Counted from the stretch's first letter, positions 16,446 through 26,328 are shown. The stretch: 64,000 bases of DNA from CAWIVH01 sp963839475 (GCA_963839475.1 CAWIVH010000019.1:124001-188000), one strand, 5' to 3'. Numbers and translations: made by a program. Notes: generated by a model from the letters alone, not told the origin.

Positions 16446-19400
16446 ATGGCAAACTTCTTTATCCGGCGACCCATCGTAGCAATCGTCATCTCCATCCTCA
16501 TCGTCGGGCTCGGGGTTGTGATCCTGCGCGGTCTTTCGATCGAACAGTACCCTTTCCTTGCCCCGCCAAATATCCGCGTAACTGCCACCTACCCCGGCGC
16601 CTCCGCCGTAGCTGTCGAGCAGTCCGTGGCCACGCCCATCGAGCAGGAAGTCAACGGCGTCGACCGCCTCATTTACATGAAATCGTCGAACACCAGCGAC
16701 GGCCGTATGCTGCTGGACGTAAACTTCGAAGTGGGAACCGACCAGGACATGGCGAACGTCCTCACCCAGAACCGGGTTTCGTCGGCGCAGGCGCGACTAC
16801 CCCAGGAAGTTGTTCAGCAGGGGGTTACCGTCAAAAAACAGAGCCCTAGCATCCTCATGCTTGTCTCCGTCTTCTCTCCCAAAGACGCATACGACGCCAA
16901 CTTCCTCATCAATTACTGCGGCATCAATTTACGCGACCGCCTGCTGCGGATTCCCGGCATCGCCCAGGTGGACCTTTTCGGCGGAACCGATTACGGCATG
17001 CGGATCTGGCTCCAGCCCGACAAGCTGGCCAAGCTCGGCCTCACCCCGTCGGACGTCATTTCGGCTATCAAAGAACAAAACCTCCAGGCGCCTGCCGGCA
17101 AGGTGGGCGGGGCGCCTACGCCGAAGGATCAGCTCTTTACCCAGACCGTCAGCGCTCCCGGCCGCCTCGTTACCAGCGAAGAGTTCGAGAACATCATCGT
17201 GAGACAGAGCGCAGCAGGTGAAGTCGTCCGGATAAGAGACGTCGGACGTGCCGAGCTCGGCTCTCAGGATTACAACTCGTTCGGCCGGCTGAACGGCAAG
17301 CCCAGCGGCGCCATGGCTGTCTACCTTCTGCCCGGTGCCAACCAGCTCAAGGCCGCCGAGGCGATTTACGAAACCATGAAGGAGGCCAAAGAGCTCTTTC
17401 CGCCCGACATGGACTACAAAATCGTCTACGACACGACGCCGGCGGTGGAGGCTTCGATTCACGAAATTCTGAAGACCTTCGTCGAGGCTCTCATCCTCGT
17501 GACCCTGGTGGTCTTCATCTTCCTGCAGAATATCCGGGCGACGATTATCCCCATGATCACAATCCCGGTGTCGCTGATCGGAACATTCATCATGTTCCCC
17601 GTGCTGGGCTTTTCCGTCAACACACTCTCGATGTTCGGCCTGGTTCTGGCTATCGGAATCGTGGTCGACGACGCCATTGTCGTGGTCGAGGCCGTCATCC
17701 ATCACCTCGAGCACGGACTGGACCCCAAGGCAGCAACCATCAAGGCCATGGAAGAGGTCTCCGCTCCCGTCATCGGAATCGCCCTCATCCTGTCGGCGGT
17801 GTTCGTACCCGTCGCGCTGCTCGGCGGCCTGGTCGGCAGCATGTACAAACAGTTCGCGCTGACCATCGCCATCTCGGTGCTGCTCTCGGCGTTCAACGCC
17901 CTGTCGTTGACGCCGGCGCTTTGCGCCATGCTTCTCAAGAAACCGCGCCCCATGCGCGGGCCACTGGGAGTTTTCTTCCGCGGATTTAATAAGGTTTTTG
18001 ACGTTTCCACCAAGGGATACGTGAACACGGCCCGGCTTCTCGTGCGGCATGGAATCATCACGATCGTCATCGTCGCCGGCGTAGCCGTCGGTGCCGTCCT
18101 CTTCGCCAAGGCCATTCCGGCCGGGTTCATTCCCGACGAGGATCAGGGTATCTTTGGCGTGAACGTCCAGCTCCCACCGGGCGCCTCGGTCGAGCGCACC
18201 AGCGAAGTCTTGAAGAGGGTAGAGCAGATCCTGGCGAAGATCGACGGAATCGAATCCTACCAGACCATTGGCGGATACGGCGTGGTTACCAACACCTACC
18301 AGCCGAACTATGGCACGGTATTTGCGCGCCTGAAGCCGTGGGAAGAGCGCAAAGGGGAGGCGCTGCATGTGAAGGGCATCATGGCTGTGCTGCAGCGGCA
18401 GTTCGCCCCCATCCCGGAGGCTATCATCTTCCCGTTCAATATCCCCACTCTGAGCGGATTCGGCGCCGCCTCGGGATTCAACTTCTTGCTCCAGGACCGG
18501 AGCGGCTCCATGAGCGTCGAGGAGCTCGGCCAGGAAACGCAAAAGTTCCTGGCAGCGGGAAGGAAACGGCCGGAATTGGGGACCATTTTCACATCCTTCG
18601 ACCCCAAATACCCCCAGGTCAAGGTCGACCTGGACCGCGAAAAGGCGCGTACCTTGGGTGTGCCGGTCAACGAAGTCTTCCAGGCGATGTCGGCCGCTAT
18701 GGGAGGGACCTACGTCAACGACTTCAACCGCTTCGGACGGCTGTACCGGGTCTACGTACAGGCGGATGCCATGGCCCGGCTGAAAGCCGAGGACATCGGC
18801 AAAATTTATGTCCGCTCAAAAACCACCGACCAAATGATCCCGCTCGCCACGCTTTTAACTATCAAGGACATAGCCGGCACCGAGTTGACAACCCGGTTCA
18901 ACCTGCTCCGTTCCGTCGAAATCCAGGGATCGCCGGCGCGTGGCTATACTTCCGGCCAGGCGCTGGCTGCTCTCGAGGAGGTCTTCAAAGAGACCATGCC
19001 CAAGGAAATGAGCTTCGCCTACTCCTCGATGTCCTACCAGGAAAAGATCGCCCCGCCCGCAGGGCCGACTTTTGTCATGGCGATTGTTTGCGTATTCCTG
19101 CTGCTGGCTGCGATGTATGAGAGTTGGCGATTGCCCTGGGCCGTGCTTCTGGGCTCGCCCCTGGTGGCGCTGGGCGCTTTCCTGGGCGTCTGGCTGATGA
19201 AGTTTGACAACAACGTCTACGTGCAGGTCGGATTGGTCATGTTGATCGGTCTGGCGGCCAAAAACGCCATCCTGATCGTGGAGTTTGCCAAGGCCAAGCA
19301 TGAACAGGGCTCCTCGCTGGAGGAGTCGGCACTCGAATCAGCCCGACTGCGCTTCCGGCCGATTCTGATGACGGCGTTCGCCTTCATCCTGGGTGTCGTG

Positions 19401-19598
19401 CCGCTGATGAAGGCCAGCGGGGCAGGAGCAGGCGCCCAGAATGTCATGGGGACCGCCGTATTCTGGGGCATGCTTGTTGCCACAGGCCTGGGCGTTTTCA
19501 TCATTCCCGGCAACTTTACATTCGTCGAGGGACTGGGCCGCAAGAAGCAGCCCAAGACAGCGGCAGACATGGAACCACGTCCTGATACCGCGCACTGA
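16446..19598 (+). CDS. RND multidrug efflux pump (AcrB/MexB, HAE1 family)
   Basis: A 1050-residue inner-membrane proton/drug antiporter. The start (ANFFIRRPIVAIVISILIVG) is the family signature. Helix 4 has the proton-relay pair in GLVLAIGIVVDDAIVVVEAV. The helix-10 lysine is in GLAAKNAILIVEFAK. Two large periplasmic loops are present, as expected. The gene starts 15 bases after the adaptor gene with AGGAAAGG upstream. The long antisense frame opposite its first two thirds is a codon-usage shadow. Substrates cannot be told from sequence. Confidence 0.96.
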   Translation: MANFFIRRPIVAIVISILIVGLGVVILRGLSIEQYPFLAPPNIRVTATYPGASAVAVEQSVATPIEQEVNGVDRLIYMKSSNTSDGRMLLDVNFEVGTDQDMANVLTQNRVSSAQARLPQEVVQQGVTVKKQSPSILMLVSVFSPKDAYDANFLINYCGINLRDRLLRIPGIAQVDLFGGTDYGMRIWLQPDKLAKLGLTPSDVISAIKEQNLQAPAGKVGGAPTPKDQLFTQTVSAPGRLVTSEEFENIIVRQSAAGEVVRIRDVGRAELGSQDYNSFGRLNGKPSGAMAVYLLPGANQLKAAEAIYETMKEAKELFPPDMDYKIVYDTTPAVEASIHEILKTFVEALILVTLVVFIFLQNIRATIIPMITIPVSLIGTFIMFPVLGFSVNTLSMFGLVLAIGIVVDDAIVVVEAVIHHLEHGLDPKAATIKAMEEVSAPVIGIALILSAVFVPVALLGGLVGSMYKQFALTIAISVLLSAFNALSLTPALCAMLLKKPRPMRGPLGVFFRGFNKVFDVSTKGYVNTARLLVRHGIITIVIVAGVAVGAVLFAKAIPAGFIPDEDQGIFGVNVQLPPGASVERTSEVLKRVEQILAKIDGIESYQTIGGYGVVTNTYQPNYGTVFARLKPWEERKGEALHVKGIMAVLQRQFAPIPEAIIFPFNIPTLSGFGAASGFNFLLQDRSGSMSVEELGQETQKFLAAGRKRPELGTIFTSFDPKYPQVKVDLDREKARTLGVPVNEVFQAMSAAMGGTYVNDFNRFGRLYRVYVQADAMARLKAEDIGKIYVRSKTTDQMIPLATLLTIKDIAGTELTTRFNLLRSVEIQGSPARGYTSGQALAALEEVFKETMPKEMSFAYSSMSYQEKIAPPAGPTFVMAIVCVFLLLAAMYESWRLPWAVLLGSPLVALGAFLGVWLMKFDNNVYVQVGLVMLIGLAAKNAILIVEFAKAKHEQGSSLEESALESARLRFRPILMTAFAFILGVVPLMKASGAGAGAQNVMGTAVFWGMLVATGLGVFIIPGNFTFVEGLGRKKQPKTAADMEPRPDTAH

Positions 19599-19710
19599 AA
19601 AATGGGGACATCCTCGTTCTTCAAGAAGCGAACGGTTGGAGTGACTGAAGAAATTATCGGCAAGTGCTGGCAGTAACGGTTGGACAGCACCTGACGGAGG
19701 AAATACTGGT

Positions 19711-21126
19711 ATGAACTGGAAACCCTATCGGTCATTGTTCATCTCGCTGTGCTTGTTGCTGCTTGTCGCAGGCTGCGCGGTCGGGCCCAAGTATTCCCGG
19801 CCGGAATATCCTGTGCCGGCCAGCCATCGCTCCGATGCCGCCCTGCCGGCACCACCGGCGACGGCCCCGGCGCTGACCTTGGGAGATGTAAAGTGGTTTG
19901 ACCTTTTCCGCGACGAAAAGCTGCAGGAGTTGATCCGGATCGCACTGAAGGACAACTACGACCTCCGGATCGCGGCACAGCGTGTCCTTGCCGCCCAAGC
20001 CTTCGTCACCGTCGAAAAATCCGCGCTGTACCCTGCCGTCGAGGTCACGGGAAGTGCGGACCGACAGCATAGTCCCGACCAGCAGATGGGCGCCAACCGG
20101 AATGTTACCACGCTGTTTGGCGGCGGCCGGGTGTTCTGGGAGTTGGACATCTGGGGCAAGATCCGCCGCTCCACCGAAGCGGCCCGGGCCGAGTATCTTG
20201 CCCAGGAGGCGGTCCAGCAGGCCGTCATCCAGAGCCTGGTGACCGGTGTTGCGAGCAGCTACTTCCAACTGCTGGAATTGGACCAGGAATTGGCTGTAGC
20301 GAAGCAGTCTCTGGCAGCTCGCAAGGATGCCCTTCGGCTGGTGGAAGCCCGCACCCAAGGCGGGATAGCAAGCCAGTTGGAGGTTGACCAGTCCGCCAGT
20401 CTTGTGGCGAATGCGGCGGCCACGATCGCCGATGTGGAACGTCGGCGCGAACAGACCGAGAATTATCTCAGCACCCTGCTGGGCCGCAATCCCGGTCCGG
20501 TGGAACGAAGCAAGGTCCTGGCAGAGCAGAAGCTTGCTCCGGAAGTGCCTGCCGGCCTGCCCTCATCCCTGTTGGAGCGCCGCCCTGATTTGAAGCAGGC
20601 CGAACAGCTGCTGGTAGCTGCCAATGCCCGCGTGGGAGTGGCAAAATCCCTGATGTTTCCGAGCATAAGCCTGACGGGATCAGGCGGCTACCAGAATTTC
20701 AAGATCGCCGACCTGTTCAACACTTCAGGTGGGGTCTATGGCTTCGGTGCCGGCTTGACGCAACCCCTATTCAATGCTGGAGCACTCTGGGCCAACTACA
20801 AAGCTTCCCAGGCTCAGCGCGAGGTGGCAATTCTGACCTATCAGAAGAGTGTCCAGAATGCCTTCCGGGACGCGGCAGATTCACTGATCGGCTATCAGAA
20901 GGCCAAAGAATACCGGTCGCAGCGCGAGTACTTCGTTACGACTCTTCGAGACCAGATGCGCCTGGCATACATGCGCTATCGCGGCGGAGTTTCGAGCTAC
21001 CTGGAAGTGCTCGATACCGAGCGTCAGGCGCTGGATGCGGAGCTGAGCTACGCTCAATCATACCTGGGCGAGCTGAATTCCGTCATCTATGTGTACAAAG
21101 CCTTGGGAGGCGGCTGGGTCCAGTAA
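19711..21126 (+). CDS. Outer-membrane efflux channel lipoprotein (TolC/OprM, NodT family)
   Basis: A 471-residue outer-membrane factor completing the tripartite pump. A signal with lipobox LVAGC (Cys22) is followed by the family start VGPKYSRPEYPVP. Two homologous halves follow, each with a TolC-type coiled coil (for example YDLRIAAQRVLAAQAFVTVE and RVGVAKSLMFPSISLTGSGG). It is separated from the pump gene by 112 bp, with GGAGG before its own ATG. Trimers form a channel from the adaptor to the outside. The order adaptor-pump-channel on one strand supports a single operon. Confidence 0.94.
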   Translation: MNWKPYRSLFISLCLLLLVAGCAVGPKYSRPEYPVPASHRSDAALPAPPATAPALTLGDVKWFDLFRDEKLQELIRIALKDNYDLRIAAQRVLAAQAFVTVEKSALYPAVEVTGSADRQHSPDQQMGANRNVTTLFGGGRVFWELDIWGKIRRSTEAARAEYLAQEAVQQAVIQSLVTGVASSYFQLLELDQELAVAKQSLAARKDALRLVEARTQGGIASQLEVDQSASLVANAAATIADVERRREQTENYLSTLLGRNPGPVERSKVLAEQKLAPEVPAGLPSSLLERRPDLKQAEQLLVAANARVGVAKSLMFPSISLTGSGGYQNFKIADLFNTSGGVYGFGAGLTQPLFNAGALWANYKASQAQREVAILTYQKSVQNAFRDAADSLIGYQKAKEYRSQREYFVTTLRDQMRLAYMRYRGGVSSYLEVLDTERQALDAELSYAQSYLGELNSVIYVYKALGGGWVQ

Positions 21127-21258
21127 GTGCCGGGACGCACTTTCGGCATTTTCTTTTATCTGACGCAGGCCAACCTGCGCCGGCAGCCGTTCACCCGGAA
21201 GACGAGATCGAAGCGGGCGAGTTGAAGCTTGCACGCCTGAAGATGGGGGCTTCTGAAA

Positions 21259-23106
21259 TTGCAGTTGAATCGTGACGGCTTGACGCAAATGCTGTTTCTA
21301 GCTGCATCGTTCCTGTTTGTTTCATGCAGCGCAGCAGCGAATTACCCAAGCAGGAAAAACGTTCTCATCATCAACCAGGTCGGCCTGTCCCACCGCATCT
21401 ACGCCGTAGTAACCGAGGAGATACAGTCGCGGCTGTCAAGAAATCCGTATTACCAGGTCGAGTTTTATTCCGAGAGTCTCGACTCAGTGGCATTCACGGA
21501 TGAGACCATGCGTCGCGAAATCCTGGGCCGGCTCACCCTCAAATACAGGAGCCTCAAGCTCGACGCCATCGTGGCGATAGGCCCGGAGCCGATCAGGTTT
21601 TTATCGGCTTCGTCAGCGGAGCTCTTTCCCGAAGTTCCCATCCTATTTTGCGGAAGCATCGAGGATGTGGCTGGACGGCCCAAGCTCGATCCGCGTTTTA
21701 CGGGTTCGTGGCTGAAGCTGGAACCCGAAAAAACAGTAGAGGCAGCTCTGCGACTGTTCCCCGAAACAAGAAACATCATGGTCGTAGGAGGGGCCTCTGA
21801 TTTTGACCGGGCCATTGAGACTCTCACGAGAAACAACGTTAGATCCTACGAGGCAAGGTATGCAATCACCTACCTGACAGACCTAACGATGAACGATCTG
21901 CTCGAGCGCCTGGGCCGCCTGCCTGACAACACCATCGTTCTGTACACGTCCTTCTTCCAGGACGGGGCCGGGACCCGATTTGTCAACGCGACCAACGCAC
22001 TTCCGTTGGTTACCGAAGCCTCTAACGCTCCGGTTTTCGGCATGTCCGATACCTATATGGGAAATGGCATAGTGGGCGGATATGTCATGAGTTTCGCCGA
22101 GCAGGCCAAAATTGCCGCCGGCATTCTCGAACAACTCCTGGGCGGGAAAAAACCTCAGGATATTCCGATTGTTGCGGGTCCCAACATTTACCTGTTCGAT
22201 TGGCGGAAACTGCAGAAATGGGGTCTTAAAGAAAGCGATCTTCCAGCCGGCAGCAGCGTTCTGTATCGTGAGCCGACATTGTGGGAGCGGTACAGGTTTG
22301 GTCTGCTTTCGGGACTGATGACAATCGTTGCTCTGGCGGCTATGACAGGCTACCTTCTAATCAAGCAGAAGGAACTCAGGCTGGCAAAAGAAGCCCAGTC
22401 CCAGCTCAGCGGCATGCTCATAAACGCCCAGGAGTCAGAACGCAGGCGGCTTGCCTCGGAGCTTCACGATGACTTCAGCCAGAGGCTGGCGATTCTCGCC
22501 ATCGATCTGGAAACCGCAGCCGAAATGATCACACGAGCGCCGCAGGATGCAAAGAAGCAGATGCACGAAATGCTCAACTCCGTGAGCGAGATCGGAGCCG
22601 ACCTGCATACCCTGTCCCGCCGTCTGCATCCCTCGACGCTCGAGAGCCTCGGGCTCATCCCGGGGGTGAGCGCCTTTTGCCGGGAATTCGCGGCGCAGCA
22701 GGGCATGCAGATTGACTTCACCCACGAAAACATTCCGCACGCTGTGTCTCACGAGGCGGCACTGTGCCTGTTTCGCATCGTGCAGGAGGGGCTTCGGAAT
22801 TCGAAGAAGCATGGTGGCGCTCCCAATGCCCAGGTGCGTCTGGAGATGGACGGCGATTCGATCCATTTATCAGTCTGCGATCAGGGAGCAGGATTCAAAC
22901 TGAAAGAGCTTCCGAACAAAGATGGTCTTGGAATCAGGAGCATGAGCGAGACGGGCGCGGCTGCAGGGCGGGCGATTCGAAATCCATTCGGAACCCAGGA
23001 GCGGCACCAGGATCGATGCGTGGGTCCCGATCCAGCCGGAGAGCGCGCTCGGAAACGGCGGAACCGGAGGCGAAATCGTGGTAACGCGCCGAGGCGCGGA
23101 GGTTGA
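21259..23106 (+). CDS. Sensor histidine kinase with substrate-binding-protein-like sensor, frameshift near C-terminus
   Basis: A signal or lipoprotein-like N-terminus leads into a periplasmic domain (about residues 30-340) resembling ABC-type substrate-binding proteins of the PF04392 kind. One membrane helix follows (348-368). Next is a HisKA_3 dimerisation helix with the phospho-acceptor H403 in ASELHDDFSQRLA, then a HATPase domain (N-box HRAGGA-like region, G-box VCDQGAGFKL). After GLGIRSMSE the printed frame goes wrong. One extra base near 22951 must be skipped to recover RARLQGGRFEIHSEPRSGTR, the normal end of the ATPase. In that corrected frame there is no stop before the following response regulator. 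Start codon is uncertain (TTG 21259 or ATG 21289). Confidence 0.82.
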   Translation: MQLNRDGLTQMLFLAASFLFVSCSAAANYPSRKNVLIINQVGLSHRIYAVVTEEIQSRLSRNPYYQVEFYSESLDSVAFTDETMRREILGRLTLKYRSLKLDAIVAIGPEPIRFLSASSAELFPEVPILFCGSIEDVAGRPKLDPRFTGSWLKLEPEKTVEAALRLFPETRNIMVVGGASDFDRAIETLTRNNVRSYEARYAITYLTDLTMNDLLERLGRLPDNTIVLYTSFFQDGAGTRFVNATNALPLVTEASNAPVFGMSDTYMGNGIVGGYVMSFAEQAKIAAGILEQLLGGKKPQDIPIVAGPNIYLFDWRKLQKWGLKESDLPAGSSVLYREPTLWERYRFGLLSGLMTIVALAAMTGYLLIKQKELRLAKEAQSQLSGMLINAQESERRRLASELHDDFSQRLAILAIDLETAAEMITRAPQDAKKQMHEMLNSVSEIGADLHTLSRRLHPSTLESLGLIPGVSAFCREFAAQQGMQIDFTHENIPHAVSHEAALCLFRIVQEGLRNSKKHGGAPNAQVRLEMDGDSIHLSVCDQGAGFKLKELPNKDGLGIRSMSETGAAAGRAIRNPFGTQERHQDRCVGPDPAGERARKRRNRRRNRGNAPRRGG

Positions 23107-23116
23107 GGAACGAGTG

Positions 23117-23800
23117 ATGGGGAAAAAGTACGACGACAGCTCACGCCCGCGCTTCCTGATCGCGGACGACCATGAAATATTCGCCGATGCCCTTCGTGTC
23201 CTGCTCGAAGAAAGGTACACCGTGCTCGGGGTCGCAGCCGACGGGCACACCATGGTCGCCGAAGCCGACAGGCTTAGACCGGATGTCATTATCGTGGATG
23301 TGGCGATGCCGTTCCTGAACGGCCTGGATGCGGCCCGGAGAGTCAGAAAAAACAACCCGGATATAAAGTTCGTCTTTTTGACCATGCAGGACGATCCCAA
23401 CCTGGCTGCCGCCGCCCTCGAGCTGGGCGTGGCGGCATTCGTGCTTAAACACAGCGGCAAGCAGGAACTGTTTCAGGCGATCGACGAAGTGCTGCGCGAC
23501 AAATCCTATCTGACTCCCAAGCTCAGGTCCGAAGACTGGGTCGAGGCTAAAGCCCGGGCACGGCAGTACTCCAAGGAGTTGACGCCGCGGCAACGGGAGG
23601 TGGCGCAGATGTGTGCGGAGGGCCGCCCGATAAAGGAGATCGCCTGGCGGCTGGGCTTGAGCGAAAAGACCATTGAATTCCACAAGCACCACATCATGGA
23701 ATCATTCAATCTCAAGAACAACGCGGAACTTGTCTTGTTTGCGCTCAAACTCGGCCTCATATCAGTCGGCTCTGAAGTCAATGCACTGGTTCATAAATAG
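23117..23800 (+). CDS. NarL/FixJ-type response regulator
   Basis: A 227-residue two-component regulator. The receiver domain has acidic pair D17-D18, phospho-acceptor D61 in VIIVDVAMP and the conserved lysine in FVLKHSGKQ. The C-terminal LuxR helix-turn-helix runs ELTPRQREVAQMCAEG to SEKTIEFHKHHIMESF. It belongs with the HisKA_3 kinase immediately upstream, which overlaps or reads into it. The ATG at 23117 with GAGGAAC upstream is the best independent start; a GTG at 23078 is in the same frame. Likely targets are the exported amidohydrolase and glutaminase genes downstream, which is inference from position. Confidence 0.9.
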   Translation: MGKKYDDSSRPRFLIADDHEIFADALRVLLEERYTVLGVAADGHTMVAEADRLRPDVIIVDVAMPFLNGLDAARRVRKNNPDIKFVFLTMQDDPNLAAAALELGVAAFVLKHSGKQELFQAIDEVLRDKSYLTPKLRSEDWVEAKARARQYSKELTPRQREVAQMCAEGRPIKEIAWRLGLSEKTIEFHKHHIMESFNLKNNAELVLFALKLGLISVGSEVNALVHK

Positions 23801-23884
23801 GTCGTCGTTATTTCTGGCTATAATCGCTGCAGATGCACATCGTTCTGATTGCAGCGTGCAGATGATGTGTATAAGGAGGTGCCC

Positions 23885-24979
23885 ATGATCCGCAGGAAAA
23901 GCCCAAGGTTTCTTGCGATGCTGACAGGCGCTCTGGCCCTCGCAATGGCCGGATTCAGCCCCCTGGCGGCGCAGATACCGGCCGGCTCTTCAACCGACTA
24001 TCTGGTCCACGACGCCCACGTCCACCTGACGAACTATGTCCAGGAGGGCCCGGACATCCGGGACTTTTTGAAGGTCATGGGCGCGACGGTCGGGCGGGCG
24101 GTGCTGTTCGGCCTTCCCCTGCAGCAGATGTGGTCCTACGCAAACACCGGCGATTACGCCCCGACATACTACCTGCAGACAGACGCGCCGCTGTACTACT
24201 ATTCATTTACGGACGCCTACATCGCCATGGCGTACAAGTCACTGTCCCGGGGGGAGCAGCAGCGTCTCGACCCGATGATCACCGGCTTCAATCCCGCCGA
24301 CATGTATGCAGTGAACCACGTCCGCCGGGTTCTGACGACCTTCCCGGGGGTTTTCTCGGGGATCGGCGAGTTCACGATCCACAAGGAGTTTGTATCGGCC
24401 AAGATTCCAGGCGAAACGGCCAGCCTCAAGAATCCCGCCCTCGACAGGCTCTTCGACTTCGCCGGTGAGGCGGGGCTCGTCGTGCTGTTGCACAGTGATG
24501 CTGACGTGCCTTTCCCCAGGCCGAACCAGGAGCCGTATCAGATCCTCCAGCTGAGGGACCTCTTCCTGCGGCACCCGAAAACCACCATTATCTGGGCACA
24601 CGTGGGCCTGGGGCGCGTCGTCCGCCCCGTGAAGGACCAGCTGAGCATGGTGACGCGGGCCCTGGAAAATCCCGCACTCAGCCACGTGTACTTCGACATC
24701 TCGTGGGACGAGGCCGCGAAGTACCTGGTAGAAACCCCGGAGACGGTCCAGGCGGCGGCCGAACTTATCAACCGTTTTGCCGGCCGCTTCCTGTTCGGAA
24801 CGGACGAAGTCGGCCCGACCGATCAGGCGAAGTACCTGAAGACATACGACATATACTCACCTCTTTTCGCCCGGCTCAGCCCCGAGGCGAACGAGAAGGT
24901 CCGGAAGGGTAACTACGAACGTGTCTTTGACCGAGCCCGCCGCCAGGTGCGGGCCTGGGAGAAGGCGAATCTCAAGTAG
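23885..24979 (+). CDS. Exported amidohydrolase-family (TIM-barrel) metalloenzyme
   Basis: A 364-residue protein with a clear Sec signal (cleavage after SPLAAQ, near residue 30). The mature part is an amidohydrolase_2-type TIM barrel. The metal pair is H45/H47 in VHDAHVHL, a second-strand histidine is in VLLHSDAD, a third in IWAHVGLG, and the late aspartate in LFGTDEVGP. It is predicted to act in the periplasm on an amide, lactone or carboxylate; the substrate cannot be named. GGAGG six bases before the ATG fixes the start. It stands between the two-component pair and the exported glutaminase and may share their regulation. Confidence 0.8.
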   Translation: MIRRKSPRFLAMLTGALALAMAGFSPLAAQIPAGSSTDYLVHDAHVHLTNYVQEGPDIRDFLKVMGATVGRAVLFGLPLQQMWSYANTGDYAPTYYLQTDAPLYYYSFTDAYIAMAYKSLSRGEQQRLDPMITGFNPADMYAVNHVRRVLTTFPGVFSGIGEFTIHKEFVSAKIPGETASLKNPALDRLFDFAGEAGLVVLLHSDADVPFPRPNQEPYQILQLRDLFLRHPKTTIIWAHVGLGRVVRPVKDQLSMVTRALENPALSHVYFDISWDEAAKYLVETPETVQAAAELINRFAGRFLFGTDEVGPTDQAKYLKTYDIYSPLFARLSPEANEKVRKGNYERVFDRARRQVRAWEKANLK

Positions 24980-25067
24980 ACTGGAACCAGGGACAGCAGG
25001 AGCTGCGATGAGTTCCGCATCCATTTTCGACAGAATACAGCTTCGAAACTTCGATAGGAGAATAACC

Positions 25068-26119
25068 ATGACTCGACGCATCCTTTCTCTCATTGGCTCG
25101 GCTCTCCTGGGTCTGACACTGACCGTCGGGGCCGTGGCGGCGCCCCAGGCTTCTCCGGCCATGGCTGGATTCTCCGAAGCGGAGGCCAACGCTGCGCTGC
25201 AAGCGGCGTACGAGAAGTACAAAGACCTTCGGGAAGGCAAGAACGCCGATTACATCCCGGCTTTGGCCAAGGTCGACTCGAAGATCTTCGGAATCGCCCT
25301 CGTGACCGCCGCGGGGAAGGTCTATACCATCGGCGATACCAAGTCCGAGGTCTCCATCCAGTCGATCTCCAAGGTATTCACGATGGCCAAGGTCATCGAG
25401 GAGCAAGGCCCGGACGCCATCGAGAAGACGATCGGCGTGGATCCTACCGGAATGCGCTTCAACTCGATCGTGGCGGTGGAGTTTGCCCAAAAGGCGCTGG
25501 GCGGCCCCGAACTCAATCCGCTCGTCAACCCGGGCGCCATCACGGCCACCAGCATGCTCAAGGGCACGAGCCGCGCCGAGATCTGGGACGGCCTCCTGCT
25601 TTCTATTCCGCATTTGCCGGACGGCCGCTCTCGGTAAACGAGGAAGTTTTCAAGTCGGAGAGCGATACAAACCAGCGCAACCAGGCCATCAGCTACCTGA
25701 TGTACGCCTACAAGTACATCAAGTCGGACCCAATGCGGGCGACTGACATCTACACCAAGCAGTGTTCGGTGAACGTAAACGCGAAGGATCTGGCGACGAT
25801 GGCGGGAACGCTCGCCAACGCCGGCAAGAACCCGGTGACGGGCAAGCAGCTCATGAAGCCGGAGCACGTTTCGAAGGCCCTGGCGGTGATGGCCATCGCG
25901 GGCCTGTATGACGATTCGGGCAAATGGCTGTACCACACCGGCCTCCCCGGCAAGAGCGGAGTAGGCGGCGGCATCATCGCCGTATCCCCCGGCAAGTTCG
26001 GGATCGCGGTCATCTCGCCACCTCTCGATGACGCCGGCAACAGTGTCCGCGCGCAGCGAGCCATTGCCGACATCTCGAACGCGCTTGGCGGAAATCCCTA
26101 CAGCGCCAAACCACGCTAG
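25068..26119 (+). CDS. glsA: Exported glutaminase (GlsA type), one frameshift
   Basis: A beta-lactamase-fold glutaminase hydrolysing L-glutamine to glutamate and ammonia. A Sec signal (RRILSLIGSALLGLTLTVG, cleavage near AVAAP) is not usual for this family, whose known members are cytosolic. The nucleophile motif S99-x-x-K102 sits in SIQSISKVF. NPLVNPGAI, SDTNQRNQAI and GKSGVGGGIIAV follow. The frame breaks near 25595-25601: the first part runs into GLLLSIPH and a stop, while the second resumes as YSAFAGRPLSVNEEVF. A single-base change restores a protein of about 350 residues. AGGAG before the ATG supports the start. The enzyme would release ammonia in the periplasm. Confidence 0.85.
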
Positions 26120-26154
26120 CACTGCCTGATTCAATGCGGCGGCGTTTGTGTCCG

Positions 26155-26185
26155 GACACGGATGAACACGGATAAACAGAGATCT
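26155..26185. repeat. ACGGAT-type interspersed repeat fragment
   Basis: GACACGGATGAACACGGATA repeats the unit (G)ACACGGAT with a short spacer. A related stretch occurs at 55372-55422. It lies in the 209-base gap between the glutaminase gene and the lone receiver gene and has no coding sense. It looks like a degenerate member of a dispersed non-coding repeat family. Confidence 0.4.
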
Positions 26186-26194
26186 GAAAGCCGG

Positions 26195-26210
26195 CTAGGG
26201 ATTTCCCCAG
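26195..26210. promoter_or_regulatory. Imperfect CTAGGG-N4-CCCCAG dyad
   Basis: CTAGGG-ATTT-CCCCAG differs by one base from a perfect dyad. It has the same half-sites and spacing as the perfect CTAGGG-TTTT-CCCTAG core at 36100-36115. It lies 75 bases after the glutaminase stop and about 120 bases before the receiver-domain gene. A regulator-binding site is the simplest reading. Confidence 0.35.
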
Positions 26211-26328
26211 TAGCGAAAGCCGCAACGAATGCCTACCATCGAAATCGCCAGGCACACCCGCATCGCTCTATGTGAGTTGCAGGGTGCGATGCCTCCGAAG
26301 GTAGTCACTACCGGCACGACTGATCCTC

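Noticed and set aside
16929..18542. Minus-strand open frame of 537 codons opposite the RND pump
   Set aside because: Asp/His/Arg-rich translation typical of an antisense shadow; the pump on the plus strand is unmistakable.
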